Below, one piece after another: positions 43,375 to 56,098 of a DNA stretch of 64,000 nucleotides. The stretch covers positions 124,001 to 188,000 of the forward strand of contig NZ_JAAGPR010000008.1 in NCBI RefSeq assembly GCF_017104965.1, given 5' to 3'. A program made the translations under genes and the position numbers. This DNA is from Paraburkholderia sp. Ac-20340 (lineage in GTDB: Bacteria; Pseudomonadota; Gammaproteobacteria; Burkholderiales; Burkholderiaceae). Position 1 is the stretch's first letter. Each line of letters opens with the position of its first letter. Under the pieces are notes generated by a model that worked only from the letters and a program-made list of their open reading frames with translations, made no database searches and was not told where the DNA came from.

Positions 43375-43414
43375 AAAAGGCCCATAAGTTTTTCAACTTA
43401 TGGGCCTTTTATTT
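43375..43414. terminator. Bidirectional terminator between the rtc operon and gyrB
   Basis: A 16-bp stem (43375-43390 with 43395-43410) with a short loop, A run before and T run after, between convergent operons. Confidence 0.9.
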
Positions 43415-43442
43415 TCGGCTCAGGAATTCAGGCGTTTAAACC

Positions 43443-46028
<2,586 letters not shown>

Positions 46029-47132
46029 TTAGATGCGCATCGGCATCACCACGTACTTGAATTCCTCGTTCTCGGGAATCGTGATGAGTGCACTGGAGCT
46101 GGCGTCGCCAAGGCTCACTTGAAGCGTGTCGACCTTCAGGTTCGCGAGAACGTCGAGCAGATACGTGACGTTGAACCCGATGTCGATGGTGTCGCCCTGG
46201 TAGGCGATTTCCAGTTCTTCCTGCGCCTCTTCCTGGTCGGCGTTGGTCGACATGATCTTGAGCTGGCCCGGCTCGATGATGCAGCGCACGCCCTTGAACT
46301 TGTCCGACGTGAGAATGGCCGCGCGTTGCAGCGAGCGCTGCAGTTCTTCGCGGCCGATCTCGAAGGTGTTCTTGTGCGCCTTCGGAATTACGCGCTGGAA
46401 GTCGGGGAACTTGCCTTCCACGAGCTTCGAAACCAGTTCGACCTGACCGAAGGTGAACTTCACCTGGGTCGAGCCGATGTCGATCTTGAGCGTGTCGTCG
46501 ATATCTTCGAGCAGGCGTTGCAGCTCGAGGATGGTCTTGCGCGGGATGATGACTTCCTGGCGCGCGAACGAGCCTTCGATCTTCATCGACGAGAACGCAA
46601 GGCGGTGGCCGTCGGTGGCCACGGCCATCAGCTGGTCGCCGTCCACCACGAGCAGCATGCCGTTCAGGTAGTAACGGATGTCCTGCTGCGCCATGGCGAA
46701 ATAGACCATGCCGAGCAACTGGCGGAAGGTCTTCTGCGGCACTGCGAGATTCGCGCCGAAGTCCTTGGCCTGCGCCACCGTGGGGAACTCGTCCGCGGCG
46801 AGCGTCTGCAGGGCAAAGCGGCTCTTGCCCGACTGCACCGTGAGGCGCTTGTCGGCGAGCGTGAGCGTGACCTGGCCGTCGGGCATCGCGCGCAGGATGT
46901 CCAGCAGCTTGCGCGCGGCGACGGTGGTGGCCACCTGGTCGTTGCCGACGCCGAAATCGGCGGTCGTGGTGATCTGCAACTCGAGGTCGGTCGACAGGAA
47001 CGAGACGTCGGGACCGTTTTTGGTGATCAGCAGATTGGCGAGGATCGGCAACGTATGGCGGCGTTCGACAATGCCGCTCACCGTTTGCAGCGGCCTCAGC
47101 AGGTTATCGCGTTCGGTCTTGACCAGTTGCAT
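46029..47132 (-). CDS. dnaN: DNA polymerase III beta subunit (sliding clamp)
   Basis: Processivity clamp, 367 residues, with three repeated clamp domains of about 120 residues. It starts MQLVKTERDNLLRPLQTVSG and ends with the C-terminal FKYVVMPMRI, which forms part of the hydrophobic binding cleft. The ATG at 47132 is preferred; an upstream in-frame start at 47165 is not conserved. It lies 300 bp after dnaA, beyond a terminator-like hairpin. Confidence 0.98.
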   Translation of the reverse strand: MQLVKTERDNLLRPLQTVSGIVERRHTLPILANLLITKNGPDVSFLSTDLELQITTTADFGVGNDQVATTVAARKLLDILRAMPDGQVTLTLADKRLTVQSGKSRFALQTLAADEFPTVAQAKDFGANLAVPQKTFRQLLGMVYFAMAQQDIRYYLNGMLLVVDGDQLMAVATDGHRLAFSSMKIEGSFARQEVIIPRKTILELQRLLEDIDDTLKIDIGSTQVKFTFGQVELVSKLVEGKFPDFQRVIPKAHKNTFEIGREELQRSLQRAAILTSDKFKGVRCIIEPGQLKIMSTNADQEEAQEELEIAYQGDTIDIGFNVTYLLDVLANLKVDTLQVSLGDASSSALITIPENEEFKYVVMPMRI

Positions 47133-47327
47133 AGAGTTCCTTCGTTGATGTGGCGGTCTGCGCATCCCGTCCAGGGCACGCCAGTCGTGGCGATAAACCC
47201 TGGCGCCGCCCTGCAGCGCAGGCCGCGGCGTGAAATCCGCGGGCGGTCCAGCCGCCCGCAGTTAAACCCATATTGTGCCTGAAAACGGACCACTTCCCTA
47301 AATTGGGGGCGATCCGGGAAATAAACA

Positions 47328-47356
47328 GTGCCCCGGCAGCCAGACCGCCGGGGCAC
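47328..47356 (-). terminator. Stem-loop between dnaA and dnaN
   Basis: A 10-bp GC-rich stem (47328-47337 with 47347-47356), 9-nt loop, with TGTTTATTT following on the minus strand. It could attenuate transcription from dnaA into dnaN; dnaN probably has its own promoter downstream of this point. Confidence 0.7.
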
Positions 47357-47432
47357 CCGTGCATTTCCAGTTCTTTTTTTCTGCTTGTTGCGGGACCGCT
47401 GCCGGACGGCGCCGGCTCCGGCCCGCCGCAGA

Positions 47433-49043
47433 TCAGCCCTTGAGCGTCTGCTCCAGCACGTGAAGCTCGTGGTTGAGCTGGGCGTCCTTGGTGCGCTCGT
47501 CGGCGATCTTGCGTACGGCGTGCAGCACCGTGGTGTGGTCGCGCCCGCCAAACAGCTCGCCGATTTCCGGCAGGCTCTTCTGCGTCAGCTCCTTGGCCAG
47601 GTACATCGCGATCTGGCGCGGCCGCGCGATGTTCGCCGGGCGCTTCTTCGAGTACATGTCGGCGACCTTGATGCTGTAGAAGTCCGCCACCGTTTTCTGG
47701 ATGTTTTCCACCGAGATCTGGCGGTTCTGCACCGTCAGCAGATCCTTGAGCGCTTCCTTGGTCAGCTCGATCGAGATCTCGCGGCCATGGAATTTCGAGT
47801 ACGCGAGGATCTTGCGCAGCGCGCCTTCCAGCTCGCGCACGTTCGAGCGCAGATGCTTGGCGACGAAAAACGCCACGTCTTCGTTCAGGCTCACGCCTTC
47901 CGATTGCGCCTTGCGCATCAGGATGGCCACGCGCATTTCCAGCTCGGGCGGCTCGATCGCCACCGTCAGGCCGGAATCGAAACGCGAGATCAGACGGTCG
48001 TCGATACCCGAAATTTCCTTCGGATACGTATCGCTCGTGATGATCACCTGCGCCTTGTTGGCAACCAGCGCCTCGAACGCGTAGAAGAACTCTTCCTGCG
48101 TGCGCGACTTGCCCGAGAAGAACTGGATATCGTCGATCAGCAGCAGATCGAGCGAGTGGTAGTAACGCTTGAAATCGTCGAATGCCTTGCGCTGGTACGC
48201 CTTCACCACGTCGGAAACGTACTGTTCCGCGTGGATGTAGCGGATGCGCGCGCCCGGCTTGTCGACCAGCAGCTGATTGCCGATCGCGTGGATCAAGTGG
48301 GTCTTGCCCAGACCCACGCCGCCGTACAGGAACAGCGGGTTATACGAGATGCCGGGGTTGTCCGCGACCTGGATGGCCGCGGCGCGGGCAAGCTGGTTCG
48401 CCTTACCGGTCACGAAGTTATCGAACGTGAGCACCGGGTTGAGCTTCGAGCGCTCGTAGGTCGGGTCCGGCTCGGCGCCGTTGGCGGCGGCAGCCGCGGC
48501 TGCGCTCTGGCCCGGGCGCCAGCTGCGGCGGCCGGCGGCGGCTTCATTGGCGTCGAGGCTCGGCAGATCGAGGTCGGCGGCGTCGTCACGTGCGGCGGCG
48601 GCTGCGGCGGCATTTGCCTGGGCAAGCTGGGCAGCGGCCAGCGCTGCCGAACCCGGACCGGCCGGGCTCATTACGTTTGCTTGCTGGGATGCCTGATACG
48701 CGGGGGCTGCCTGCAATGCCGGCTCGGCGGCCGGCGCGCTCGCCAGCGGCGCGCGCGGTGCTGCGGGGGCGGTCGCAGCAGGCGCGCGCATGCCCGCCTT
48801 CGGATCGAGGACGAACTGCACGTCGACCGGCGTCTGCCAGAAATCGCGCGCCAGATCGGTGATCCGGCCCGAGAACTGGCTCTTGACCCAGTCGAGCTTG
48901 AAGCGGTTAGGAGCAGCTATCTGCAGCGTGTTCGCCGCAGCGTCGAAGGCAACCGGGGCCAACGGCTTGATCCACGTCACGTACTGCTGGGGCGTCAGCT
49001 CGCGCTCCAGTAGTGCGGAACAGTGTTGCCAGAAATCGTTCAT
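47433..49043 (-). CDS. dnaA: Chromosomal replication initiator DnaA
   Basis: AAA+ initiator that binds DnaA boxes and opens oriC. It has 536 residues. Domain I (about 1-85, [20 protein letters not shown]) precedes an unusually long Ala-rich domain II (about 90-205). The AAA+ domain has Walker [10 protein letters not shown] (241-249) and Walker [10 protein letters not shown]. Domain IV holds the DnaA signature [15 protein letters not shown]. The ATG at 49043 is the family start. A DnaA box (49246) in the upstream gap suggests autoregulation. Confidence 0.98.
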   Translation of the reverse strand: MNDFWQHCSALLERELTPQQYVTWIKPLAPVAFDAAANTLQIAAPNRFKLDWVKSQFSGRITDLARDFWQTPVDVQFVLDPKAGMRAPAATAPAAPRAPLASAPAAEPALQAAPAYQASQQANVMSPAGPGSAALAAAQLAQANAAAAAAARDDAADLDLPSLDANEAAAGRRSWRPGQSAAAAAAANGAEPDPTYERSKLNPVLTFDNFVTGKANQLARAAAIQVADNPGISYNPLFLYGGVGLGKTHLIHAIGNQLLVDKPGARIRYIHAEQYVSDVVKAYQRKAFDDFKRYYHSLDLLLIDDIQFFSGKSRTQEEFFYAFEALVANKAQVIITSDTYPKEISGIDDRLISRFDSGLTVAIEPPELEMRVAILMRKAQSEGVSLNEDVAFFVAKHLRSNVRELEGALRKILAYSKFHGREISIELTKEALKDLLTVQNRQISVENIQKTVADFYSIKVADMYSKKRPANIARPRQIAMYLAKELTQKSLPEIGELFGGRDHTTVLHAVRKIADERTKDAQLNHELHVLEQTLKG

Positions 49044-49245
49044 CGAGTTGCTGTGGTCGTTTTGTTTGCAGGCATTGCGGCCGCGCCGCGCGTGTCGCAC
49101 AAATGCAACGGGCCCTGTCGGGGCGACGGCAAATGCTCCGGAAGCCCGCGCGGCAAAGGGTTTGCGGCAAGCAGGCGGGCCGGAGCGGCATGCAGGATTC
49201 TTGGGATAGGCGAGATTCTAACGCCGATTTCTCCTGGCCTGGGAG

Positions 49246-49254
49246 TTATCCACA
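49246..49254 (+). promoter_or_regulatory. Perfect DnaA box upstream of dnaA
   Basis: TTATCCACA, 200 bp upstream of the dnaA start. It could serve DnaA autorepression or be part of a diffuse origin. Confidence 0.8.
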
Positions 49255-49387
49255 GGGACGGATCAACGCATTGCGTGTTCGTGCCCCATCCATATGGCCA
49301 GGTCTCAACGTGACCACAACCTGGTCGCGCGAGGGCGCCGTCAGGACCAGACCAGGGTAATTTCACGCTTCTCGATACCCTAAGCTA

Positions 49388-49416
49388 TTGACGGCCAAAG
49401 AAAAACGGGATTAAAT
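49388..49416 (+). promoter_or_regulatory. Sigma-70 promoter of rpmH
   Basis: TTGACG (49388-49393), 17-bp spacer, TTAAAT (49411-49416), about 94 bp before the rpmH start. Confidence 0.65.
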
Positions 49417-49509
49417 AGAGGGTTCCGCGAAAACCAATCCCTTGTACCACCGGCCATTGCTTTTTTCCGCGATGCTCGCCGCGGTCATTTCTCAACAAGT
49501 GAGAGCAAC

Positions 49510-49644
49510 ATGAAACGTACTTACCAACCTTCCGTTACCCGTCGCAAGCGCACCCACGGCTTTCGCGTGCGCATGAAGACCGCCGGTGGCCGCAAAGTGA
49601 TCAACGCACGCCGTGCGAAGGGTCGCAAGCGCCTCGCGATCTAA
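49510..49644 (+). CDS. rpmH: 50S ribosomal protein L34
   Basis: A 44-residue, highly basic ribosomal protein starting [20 protein letters not shown] and ending KGRKRLAI. Full-length and canonical. A ribosome-binding site GTGAGAG lies a few bases upstream. First gene of rpmH-rnpA-yidD-yidC-mnmE. Confidence 0.99.
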
Positions 49645-49705
49645 GCGACGTTGCACAAGTGTTGTCGATAGCATCGCTATCCGCACGATTGATAGCGAGC
49701 CTGAC

Positions 49706-50191
49706 GTGACACTGCCGGAACAGCCGGAATTGCCGGAAGAATCGGGCAAAGCGGAGGATGTGTGCGCCGCCACGCTGCGAACGCAGGCCGCTTTCCCGAA
49801 GGCCGCAAGGCTACTGAAAACGGATGAGTTCTCATCCGTTTTTCGTTTGCGCCCCTGGCGCCGCTCCGCACACTTCGTCGTGTACGGCCGGCCCACGGGT
49901 CAGGACGCGCGGCTCGGGCTCGTGATCGGCAAGAAGTACGCGCCGCGCGCGGTCACGCGCAACCTGGTGCGTCGCATTGCCCGCGAGACGTTTCGCGTGC
50001 GCCGCGCGCAGTTCGAAGGTTTCGACCTGCTGCTGCGTCTGCATACGAAATTCGACCGCAAGGCCATGCCGGGCGCCTCGTCGCCGCCGCTCAAAACGCT
50101 TTGCCGCACCGAAATCGAGTATTTGCTCGAAAAAGCGGCGCGAGAAATCGCAAAGTGCAACGCGGCACCGCCAGCGCCCGCAGCTTCATGA
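49706..50191 (+). CDS. rnpA: Ribonuclease P protein component
   Basis: Basic protein cofactor of RNase P, which trims tRNA 5' ends. The conserved domain runs from [17 protein letters not shown] and includes the signature [22 protein letters not shown] (split [11 protein letters not shown] and [12 protein letters not shown]). No ATG precedes the domain except at 49613 inside rpmH; in-frame GTG codons at 49706 and 49760 (with GGAGG two bases before it) are the realistic starts. The 49706 start is given, giving 161 residues, but it is uncertain. The C-terminus overlaps a possible upstream start of yidD (ATGA at 50188). Confidence 0.9.
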   Translation: MTLPEQPELPEESGKAEDVCAATLRTQAAFPKAARLLKTDEFSSVFRLRPWRRSAHFVVYGRPTGQDARLGLVIGKKYAPRAVTRNLVRRIARETFRVRRAQFEGFDLLLRLHTKFDRKAMPGASSPPLKTLCRTEIEYLLEKAAREIAKCNAAPPAPAAS

Positions 50192-50310
50192 GCACGCTGC
50201 GCGAACCGCGGGTTTGCGCCGCCGATGCTTCACCCGCCACGTTTGCGGGTGCGGCAAGATGTCCGTCTTCGCTGTCTGTCTTTCTCGCGGCGCTGTCTGG
50301 CCGCCACGCC

Positions 50311-50541
50311 ATGCAAACGGTACTGATCGCTTTACTGCGTTTCTACAAGCTTGCCGTGAGTCCCTATCTCGGCAACCGCTGCCGTTTTTACCCTTCCTGT
50401 TCGGATTACGCACGCGAGGCAATCCAGTATCATGGCGCCGCGCGCGGGACTTACCTCGCCGCCCGGCGGCTGTGCCGCTGCCATCCGTTTTCGGCGGGTG
50501 GCGTCGATCCGGTCCCGCCTGCATCCCCGAATAAGCGCTGA
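50311..50541 (+). CDS. yidD: Membrane protein insertion efficiency factor YidD
   Basis: Small amphipathic, membrane-associated protein that helps YidC/Sec insertion. It has 76 residues: [20 protein letters not shown], then the family Cys motif [11 protein letters not shown] and [15 protein letters not shown]. The same frame is open upstream to an ATG at 50188 that overlaps the rnpA stop; that start would add 41 residues not typical of the family. It sits 30 bp before yidC. Confidence 0.92.
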   Translation: MQTVLIALLRFYKLAVSPYLGNRCRFYPSCSDYAREAIQYHGAARGTYLAARRLCRCHPFSAGGVDPVPPASPNKR

Positions 50542-50571
50542 TGCGCCATTCCATCGACACTGAGACAACGC

Positions 50572-52242
50572 ATGGATATCAAACGCACCGTCCTATGGGT
50601 CATCTTCTTCATGTCAGCGGTCATGCTGTACGACAACTGGCAGCGCGACCATGGACGTCAGTCGATGTTCTTCCCGAGCGCGACGCAAACGCAGACCGCC
50701 GCCAGCGGTGCAGCACCCGCCAGCGCGCCTGACGCCGCTTCCGACCTGCCGGCAGCCGCCGCAGGCCAGGCGCCCACCGGCACGGCACAACCCGCCGCCG
50801 CCACCGCCCAGCTCGTGCACTTCCACACCGACGTCTACGACGGTGAGATCGACACGCGCGGCGGCACGCTCACGAAGCTGTCGCTCGTGAAGGAAGGCGA
50901 CGGCAAGCAGCCCGACCAGTACATCACGCTGTTCGATCACACCAAGGATCACACGTACCTCGCCCGTACGGGTCTGCTCGGTGGCGACTTCCCGAACCAC
51001 AACGATGTCTACACGGCGGCGCCCGGTCCGCGCGAACTGAGCGGCGACGCCGGTTCGTTCCAGATCAGCCTCGATTCGCCCGAAAAGGGCGGCGTGAAGG
51101 TCACCAAGACCTACACGTTCACGAAGGGCAGCTATGTGATCGGCGTGGACACGAAGGTGCAGAACGTCGGCAGCACGCCGGTTTCGCCCACGCTCTACAT
51201 GGAACTCGTGCGCGACAGCCAGCCGGTCGAAACGCCGCGCTTCTCGCACACCTTCATCGGCCCGGCGGTGTACTCGAACGAGCATCACTTCCAGAAGATC
51301 TCGTTTAGCGACATCGACAAGAACAAGGCCGATTTCGTCAACCAGGCCGATAACGGCTGGGTGGCGATGGTGCAGCATTACTTCGCGACGGCATGGATTC
51401 CGCAGCAAGGCGTCAAGCGTGACATCTACGTCGAGAAGTTCGACAACTCGCTGTATCGCGTTGGCGTGAAGCAGCCGCTGGGTTCGATCGCGCCGGGCGC
51501 GACCGACAACATCCAGGCGCGTCTGTTCGCCGGTCCGGAAGAAGAGCGCATGCTCGAAGGCATCGCGCCGGGTCTGGAACTGGTGAAGGACTATGGCTGG
51601 GTGACGATCATCGCCAAGCCGCTGTTCTGGCTGCTGGAGAAGATCCACAGCTACGTCGGCAACTGGGGCTGGGCGATCGTGCTGCTCACGCTGCTGATCA
51701 AGGCCGTGTTCTTCCCGCTGTCCGCCGCGAGCTACAAGTCGATGGCGCGCATGAAGGAAATCACGCCGCGCATGCAGGCGCTGCGCGAACGCTTCAAGAG
51801 CGATCCGCAGAAGATGAACGCCGCGCTCATGGAGCTGTACAAGACCGAGAAGGTGAATCCGTTCGGCGGCTGTCTGCCGGTGGTGATCCAGATTCCGGTG
51901 TTCATCTCGCTGTACTGGGTGCTGCTGTCGTCGGTGGAAATGCGTGGCGCGCCGTGGATTCTCTGGATTCACGACCTGTCGCAGCAAGACCCGTTCTTCA
52001 TCCTGCCGGTGCTGATGGCCGTCTCGATGTTCCTGCAGACGCGTCTGAACCCGACGCCGCCGGACCCCGTCCAGGCCAAGATGATGATGTTCATGCCGAT
52101 CGCATTCTCGGTCATGTTCTTCTTCTTCCCGGCCGGTCTGGTGCTGTACTACGTCGTGAACAACGTGCTGTCGATCGCGCAGCAGTACTACATCACGCGC
52201 ATGATGGGCAAAGGCAAGAACAAGGAAAAGGAAGCCGCGTAA
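50572..52242 (+). CDS. yidC: Membrane protein insertase YidC
   Basis: Inner-membrane insertase/chaperone (556 aa). The N-terminal transmembrane helix is at 3-22 ([19 protein letters not shown]). A large periplasmic beta domain (about 60-350) follows. The conserved five-helix core carries [18 protein letters not shown], the positively charged groove and [21 protein letters not shown] (split [10 protein letters not shown] and [11 protein letters not shown]). A terminator follows, so mnmE likely has a separate promoter. Confidence 0.98.
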   Translation: MDIKRTVLWVIFFMSAVMLYDNWQRDHGRQSMFFPSATQTQTAASGAAPASAPDAASDLPAAAAGQAPTGTAQPAAATAQLVHFHTDVYDGEIDTRGGTLTKLSLVKEGDGKQPDQYITLFDHTKDHTYLARTGLLGGDFPNHNDVYTAAPGPRELSGDAGSFQISLDSPEKGGVKVTKTYTFTKGSYVIGVDTKVQNVGSTPVSPTLYMELVRDSQPVETPRFSHTFIGPAVYSNEHHFQKISFSDIDKNKADFVNQADNGWVAMVQHYFATAWIPQQGVKRDIYVEKFDNSLYRVGVKQPLGSIAPGATDNIQARLFAGPEEERMLEGIAPGLELVKDYGWVTIIAKPLFWLLEKIHSYVGNWGWAIVLLTLLIKAVFFPLSAASYKSMARMKEITPRMQALRERFKSDPQKMNAALMELYKTEKVNPFGGCLPVVIQIPVFISLYWVLLSSVEMRGAPWILWIHDLSQQDPFFILPVLMAVSMFLQTRLNPTPPDPVQAKMMMFMPIAFSVMFFFFPAGLVLYYVVNNVLSIAQQYYITRMMGKGKNKEKEAA

Positions 52243-52268
52243 GCGAGTCGTTTCCTGGCTGTAAAAAC

Positions 52269-52306
52269 AAAGCCGCCTGGCGTCACTGCCAGGCGGCTTT
52301 TTTCAT
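52269..52306 (+). terminator. Terminator of yidC
   Basis: A 13-bp stem (52269-52281 with 52288-52300), 6-nt loop and TTTTTT run, 27 bp past the yidC stop. Confidence 0.9.
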
Positions 52307-52394
52307 GGCTGTTCGTATCGCGTGTGACGTTGGTCAAACCGGGCGTGCGCTATTGGCTTGACGCCACAATGCGCGCTCGGGCGATACTAGCCAG

Positions 52395-52817
52395 CTAGAT
52401 CTTCGCGGCGCCGCCGTAGAACTGCGTCACCAGTTCTTCCACAAGGTAGCGGTGATGCTCGCTCAAGGACTGGATCTTCGAAGCCAGTTCGAGGGTTTCC
52501 TCGGAAAGCGGGTATTTGTCGTCGGGCTTGCGGGGTTTGGGCACCGCCGGCGTGTTCTTGCCCGGCGACGGACCGTAATGCAGCCAATGCACATCCACGT
52601 CGAACCAGACGGCCAGTGTCGCCAGCTTGTCGTTGGTCGGAATGGTGCGCCCGCTCAACCACTTATGGGCGGTTTGCGGCGAAACGGGTTGATCGCCGTG
52701 ATGGCGCAGGTTGAACCGGTTTGCGAGATCGGTGCTGCCGCGCAGTTTTTCGGGCGCGCGCTTCATGGCGAACTTGAGGCGTTCGGAGAAGGCGGCTTTT
52801 TCTTCGGATGTGGGCAT
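52395..52817 (-). CDS. Repressor-like helix-turn-helix regulator
   Basis: A 140-residue protein with an N-terminal lambda-type helix-turn-helix: RLKFAMKRAPEKLRGSTDLA, then SPQTAHKWLSGRTIPTNDKL as the recognition region. An acidic/helical C-terminus follows (LSEETLELASKIQSLSEHHR). It has no peptidase domain. The ATG at 52817 is chosen; an in-frame codon 13 residues upstream is possible. The upstream region has several inverted repeats likely to be operators. The gene sits between yidC and mnmE against their direction. Target unknown. Confidence 0.82.
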   Translation of the reverse strand: MPTSEEKAAFSERLKFAMKRAPEKLRGSTDLANRFNLRHHGDQPVSPQTAHKWLSGRTIPTNDKLATLAVWFDVDVHWLHYGPSPGKNTPAVPKPRKPDDKYPLSEETLELASKIQSLSEHHRYLVEELVTQFYGGAAKI

Positions 52818-52860
52818 GACGCTGATTGTGCAATCGGCTTTCATCGAAGTTGACAACCAG

Positions 52861-52880
52861 ATAGGCTACATATAGCTTAT
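52861..52880. promoter_or_regulatory. Operator-like imperfect palindrome beside the regulator start
   Basis: ATAGGCTA and TAGCTTAT, one mismatch, separated by CATA, 44 bp upstream of the regulator start. Suits an autoregulatory site. Confidence 0.5.
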
Positions 52881-52978
52881 AAAAGCGACAAATCGCCTAA
52901 AAACGCAACTACCTCAACAAGTTGATGCCTGGACGAAAAAGCACATGGGCTGGTTATTTCTCCCATCTGGGCGCGCTT

Positions 52979-53033
52979 TTTGTCTTAACGTGACTTGTTA
53001 AACTTAAGACAAAGCTTATCTAATTTGAGATAA
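52979..53033. promoter_or_regulatory. Two adjacent inverted repeats with TTAAGACAA and AGATAA arms
   Basis: A 10-bp perfect inverted repeat (TTTGTCTTAA 52979-52988 and TTAAGACAAA 53004-53013) is followed by TTATCT/AGATAA (53016-53033). Placed midway between regulator and mnmE; could be operators for the repressor-like protein, or a hairpin. Confidence 0.5.
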
Positions 53034-53180
53034 ATTAGGACGGCTCGCGTCCAAAAGCCTCAACCCGGGTGCGCCCAGCCCTCGCGTTACAATCCAGGCA
53101 CTTTTCGCGCACTCGTCCGGGTCTGACCGGCGTCGCGTGATATCTCTCCATTTCTCCGATTCACTTCGATTCCTCCCGCC

Positions 53181-54581
53181 ATGCTCGCCACCGATACCGA
53201 TCCCATCGTCGCCATTGCCACTGCGCCCGGTCGCGGCGGAATCGGAGTCGTGCGCGTGTCGGCCGGCCGCGCCGGTGCGGCGGCCGCCGAGGCGCTCATG
53301 CAGGCGCTCACGGGCCAGACGCTGACCGCGCGCCATGCGAGCTACGTGCCGTTTTTCGACGGCGCAGGCACGGTACTCGATCGCGGCATCGCCCTTTACT
53401 TTCCGGCGCCGCATTCGTACACCGGCGAACACGTGCTCGAACTGCAGGGCCACGGTGGCCCGATCGTGCTTCAACTCGTGCTGCAGCGCTGCATCGAAGC
53501 GGGTCGTGCCTTCGGCCTGCGCCTTGCCGAACCGGGCGAATTTACGCGCCGCGCCTTCCTCAACGACAAGCTCGACCTCGCCCAAGCCGAAGCCGTCGCC
53601 GACCTGATCGAAGCCAGCACCGAAGCCGCCGCGCGTTCGGCGGGCCGCTCGCTCGACGGCGCATTCTCGCGCGACATCCACGCGCTGGTCGACGATGTCG
53701 TGACACTGCGCATGCTGGTGGAAGCGACGCTCGATTTCCCCGAGGAAGAGATCGATTTCCTCGAAGCCGCCGACGCGCGCGGCAAGCTTGCGGCCATTCG
53801 CGCGCAGCTCGACCATGTGTTGTCCGAGGCGCGCCAGGGCGCGCTGCTGCGCGAAGGGCTCGCGGTGGTGCTCGCGGGGCAGCCGAACGTCGGCAAATCG
53901 TCGCTGCTCAATGCCCTCGCGGGCGCCGAGCTTGCCATCGTCACGCCGGTGGCCGGCACGACGCGCGACAAGATTTCGCAGACGATCCAGATCGAAGGCA
54001 TTCCGCTGCACATCATCGATACGGCGGGGCTGCGCGACACGGAAGACGAAGTCGAAAAAATCGGTATCGAGCGCACCTGGAGCGAGATTGGCCGCGCCGA
54101 TGTGGTGCTGCATCTGCTCGACGCGCGTGTGGGAATGACAACGGAAGACGATGCGATCGCCGCGCGTTTTCCGGCGGGTGTTCCGGTGGTGCGCGTGCTC
54201 AACAAGACCGATCTGACCGACGCGGCGCCGGAAGTGGGCAAGCGCACGACCGATCATGGCGCGGAGCTTTGCGAAGTGCGCCTGTCGGCCAAACAGGGCG
54301 ATGGCGTGGCGCTGCTGCGCGCCGAACTGCTGCGTATCGCAGGCTGGCAGGCGGATGCGCAGAGCGTCTACCTCGCCCGCGAGCGTCATCTGATCGCGCT
54401 GCGCGCGGCGCGCGAACAACTCGCGCAGGCGGCGGATCACGCGCAGCAGAATGCGCAGTCGCTCGATCTGTTCGCCGAAGAGCTGCGGCTTGCGCAGGAG
54501 TCGCTGAATTCGATCACGGGCGAATTCACGTCCGATGATCTGCTTGGGGTGATTTTTAGCCGGTTTTGTATTGGGAAGTAG
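53181..54581 (+). CDS. mnmE: tRNA modification GTPase MnmE (TrmE)
   Basis: With MnmG forms 5-carboxymethylaminomethyl-uridine at the wobble position of certain tRNAs. It has 466 residues. The N-terminal folate-binding domain (about 1-120) and helical domain surround a G domain with GQPNVGKSS (233-241), the K-loop and switch (VAGTTRD, DTAGLRD) and NKTD. The C-terminus FCIGK is the conserved Cys-Ile-Gly-Lys motif. The last 18 bp resemble the SGI1-type attachment site. Confidence 0.98.
   Translation: MLATDTDPIVAIATAPGRGGIGVVRVSAGRAGAAAAEALMQALTGQTLTARHASYVPFFDGAGTVLDRGIALYFPAPHSYTGEHVLELQGHGGPIVLQLVLQRCIEAGRAFGLRLAEPGEFTRRAFLNDKLDLAQAEAVADLIEASTEAAARSAGRSLDGAFSRDIHALVDDVVTLRMLVEATLDFPEEEIDFLEAADARGKLAAIRAQLDHVLSEARQGALLREGLAVVLAGQPNVGKSSLLNALAGAELAIVTPVAGTTRDKISQTIQIEGIPLHIIDTAGLRDTEDEVEKIGIERTWSEIGRADVVLHLLDARVGMTTEDDAIAARFPAGVPVVRVLNKTDLTDAAPEVGKRTTDHGAELCEVRLSAKQGDGVALLRAELLRIAGWQADAQSVYLARERHLIALRAAREQLAQAADHAQQNAQSLDLFAEELRLAQESLNSITGEFTSDDLLGVIFSRFCIGK
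54564..54581 (+). other. SGI1-type attB-like sequence at the 3' end of mnmE
   Basis: The sequence TTTTGTATTGGGAAGTAG matches 16 of 18 positions of the sequence known as the SGI1 insertion site (TTCTGTATTGGGAAGTAA, recalled from the literature) at the end of trmE/thdF. A second copy was not found in the window, and no integrase is present, so this is at most an empty or remnant site. Part of the match is due to conservation of the MnmE C-terminus. Confidence 0.5.
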
Positions 54582-54789
54582 TCAGTTCCTAATATTTGAC
54601 GGTTTTGCTCCGAGAATGCCGATAAATCCTATTTTTTAAGATTTTCGCATTGGAGGCGCAAGATGCGAAATCTTCGCAGTTGCCGGATCGATATAGTGGA
54701 ATATCAACCTTGACCTTGCCCCCGTTACTTCACGGCAAGCTTATTCTCAGAACGCAACCTTCCGCTCTCGCATAACAATCGAGTCATAA
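54582..54789. other. Low-GC gap at the left edge of the islet
   Basis: 208 bp of AT-rich sequence after mnmE. It contains an imperfect inverted repeat (54638-54650 with 54663-54674, 12 pairs with a bulge) without a following T run on either strand. Its role is unclear. Confidence 0.4.
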
Positions 54790-55953
54790 ATGCCACGAAT
54801 CTCGACTATCGTACAAGTGTTTGTAGCGTCTCCCTCCGACGTCGCGCCAGAGCGCGAAGCGCTTGAAACATTGATTGCAGAGATGAACCGCACATGGAGT
54901 GCTGGGCTGGGTATCATGTTCGAATTGGTGCGCTGGGAAACGCACGTAACCCCTATGATGGGCGGTGATCCACAATCGCTAATCAATGGCCAAATCGGCG
55001 ATGACTATGATGTATTCATCGGAATCTTGTGGGCGAGGTTTGGAACACCAACGCCTCGGGCGATGTCAGGCACGCAGGAGGAGTTCGAGCGTGCCTACGC
55101 AAGGTTGAGCGCAGACCAAAACGCACCGCTGATAATGTTTTACTTCAAAGAGGCGGCAATACCTATTTCAAGGATTGATCCCCGACAAATAGAAAGTGTT
55201 CAAAAATTTCGCTCTTCTCTTTCAGATAGAGGCATCTACTCTACTTTTGAGGACTTGGACGCATTCGTTACTTCAGTTCGCGGACACCTCTCCGCAGTTG
55301 CCCAGCGATTCGCGCGACAAAGTGCAGACCCGATCGCCATTCCAGCGCCCCCAAAATCCGTTGAATTGTCCATTGAGCCCATTCGCGAAGACGATCTTGG
55401 CTTGCTGGATTATGTCGAAATATGTAATGCGAGAATTGAAGACATGGTCGCGGCGATGGAGGTCATCGAAGACGCGACTGAACGTGTCAGTGTACAGTTT
55501 ACGGGGCATACCGCCGCACTGACAGAACTGACAACGGTTGGCACTTCGCCTTCACCGAAAACAGTGAAGAGGCTCATTAAACGTTGCGCCGATGACATGG
55601 AAGCCTTCGCGGGTATTCTCAAGAGCCAGACTATGATTCTGTCATTGCATCGTCAGGCCGCGTTCGACGCGCTAGATAAATCCTTGACGCTAAGTCATGA
55701 GATTAATGCTGAAAATAATTCGGACCTTCAAGAGCTTTATGAATCTCTCAGTTCGCTGCAACGAAACTTGGGCGGACCAATGCATCAACTGACAGGCTTC
55801 AAAGAAACGACGGCCGCTTTACCCAAAATGACAAGCGACTTGAACAAAGCAAAGCGACTCGTCGTTGGCCAGTTAGACGCGTTGATTGAGGAGCTTGAGA
55901 AGACTGGCAGCACAACAGGCAATGTTCTGCTTTCGATCGAGCGAATGCTGTGA
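54790..55953 (+). CDS. DUF4062-domain protein (possible TIR-like/conflict-system protein)
   Basis: A 387-residue protein. The N-terminal DUF4062 domain (about residues 7-120) includes VQVFVASPSDVAPEREAL, GDDYDVFIGILWARFGTPTP and the AGTQEEFERA-like TQEEFERAY. The C-terminal 250 residues are mainly helical with coiled-coil potential and no recognised catalytic motif. DUF4062 has been compared with TIR domains and turns up in defence and conflict loci, so an effector or sensing role is possible (inference). Codon use and GC are lower than in neighbours, in line with horizontal gain. Confidence 0.75.
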   Translation: MPRISTIVQVFVASPSDVAPEREALETLIAEMNRTWSAGLGIMFELVRWETHVTPMMGGDPQSLINGQIGDDYDVFIGILWARFGTPTPRAMSGTQEEFERAYARLSADQNAPLIMFYFKEAAIPISRIDPRQIESVQKFRSSLSDRGIYSTFEDLDAFVTSVRGHLSAVAQRFARQSADPIAIPAPPKSVELSIEPIREDDLGLLDYVEICNARIEDMVAAMEVIEDATERVSVQFTGHTAALTELTTVGTSPSPKTVKRLIKRCADDMEAFAGILKSQTMILSLHRQAAFDALDKSLTLSHEINAENNSDLQELYESLSSLQRNLGGPMHQLTGFKETTAALPKMTSDLNKAKRLVVGQLDALIEELEKTGSTTGNVLLSIERML

Positions 55954-56098
55954 GAAATGCGCGCCCTACTGAAAAATTCGATAAAGGAGCGCCCCTTTGC
56001 TTCCTGCGGTAATGCACGCAGATAGTAAAAGGCTGTTCACAACGATGCCCGGCGACGCATCAACGATGCGTAACATCAGGAATTGATACATTGACCAA

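Larger units (their letters stand above)
49044..49509. other. dnaA-rpmH divergent intergenic region
   Basis: 466 bp containing one perfect DnaA box and the rpmH promoter. This gap is the origin in many bacteria, but only a single perfect box and no AT-rich unwinding stretch were found, in contrast to 37.46-37.72 kb. Confidence 0.6.
52818..53180. other. Operator-rich intergenic region upstream of the regulator and mnmE
   Basis: 363 bp, AT-rich in the middle. Holds the inverted repeats listed separately (52861-52880, 52979-53013, 53016-53033) and the mnmE promoter, which was not pinpointed. Confidence 0.6.

Noticed and set aside
49044..49509. dnaA-rpmH gap as a complete replication origin
   Set aside because: Only one perfect DnaA box and no AT-rich unwinding block; not excluded, but not listed as an origin.
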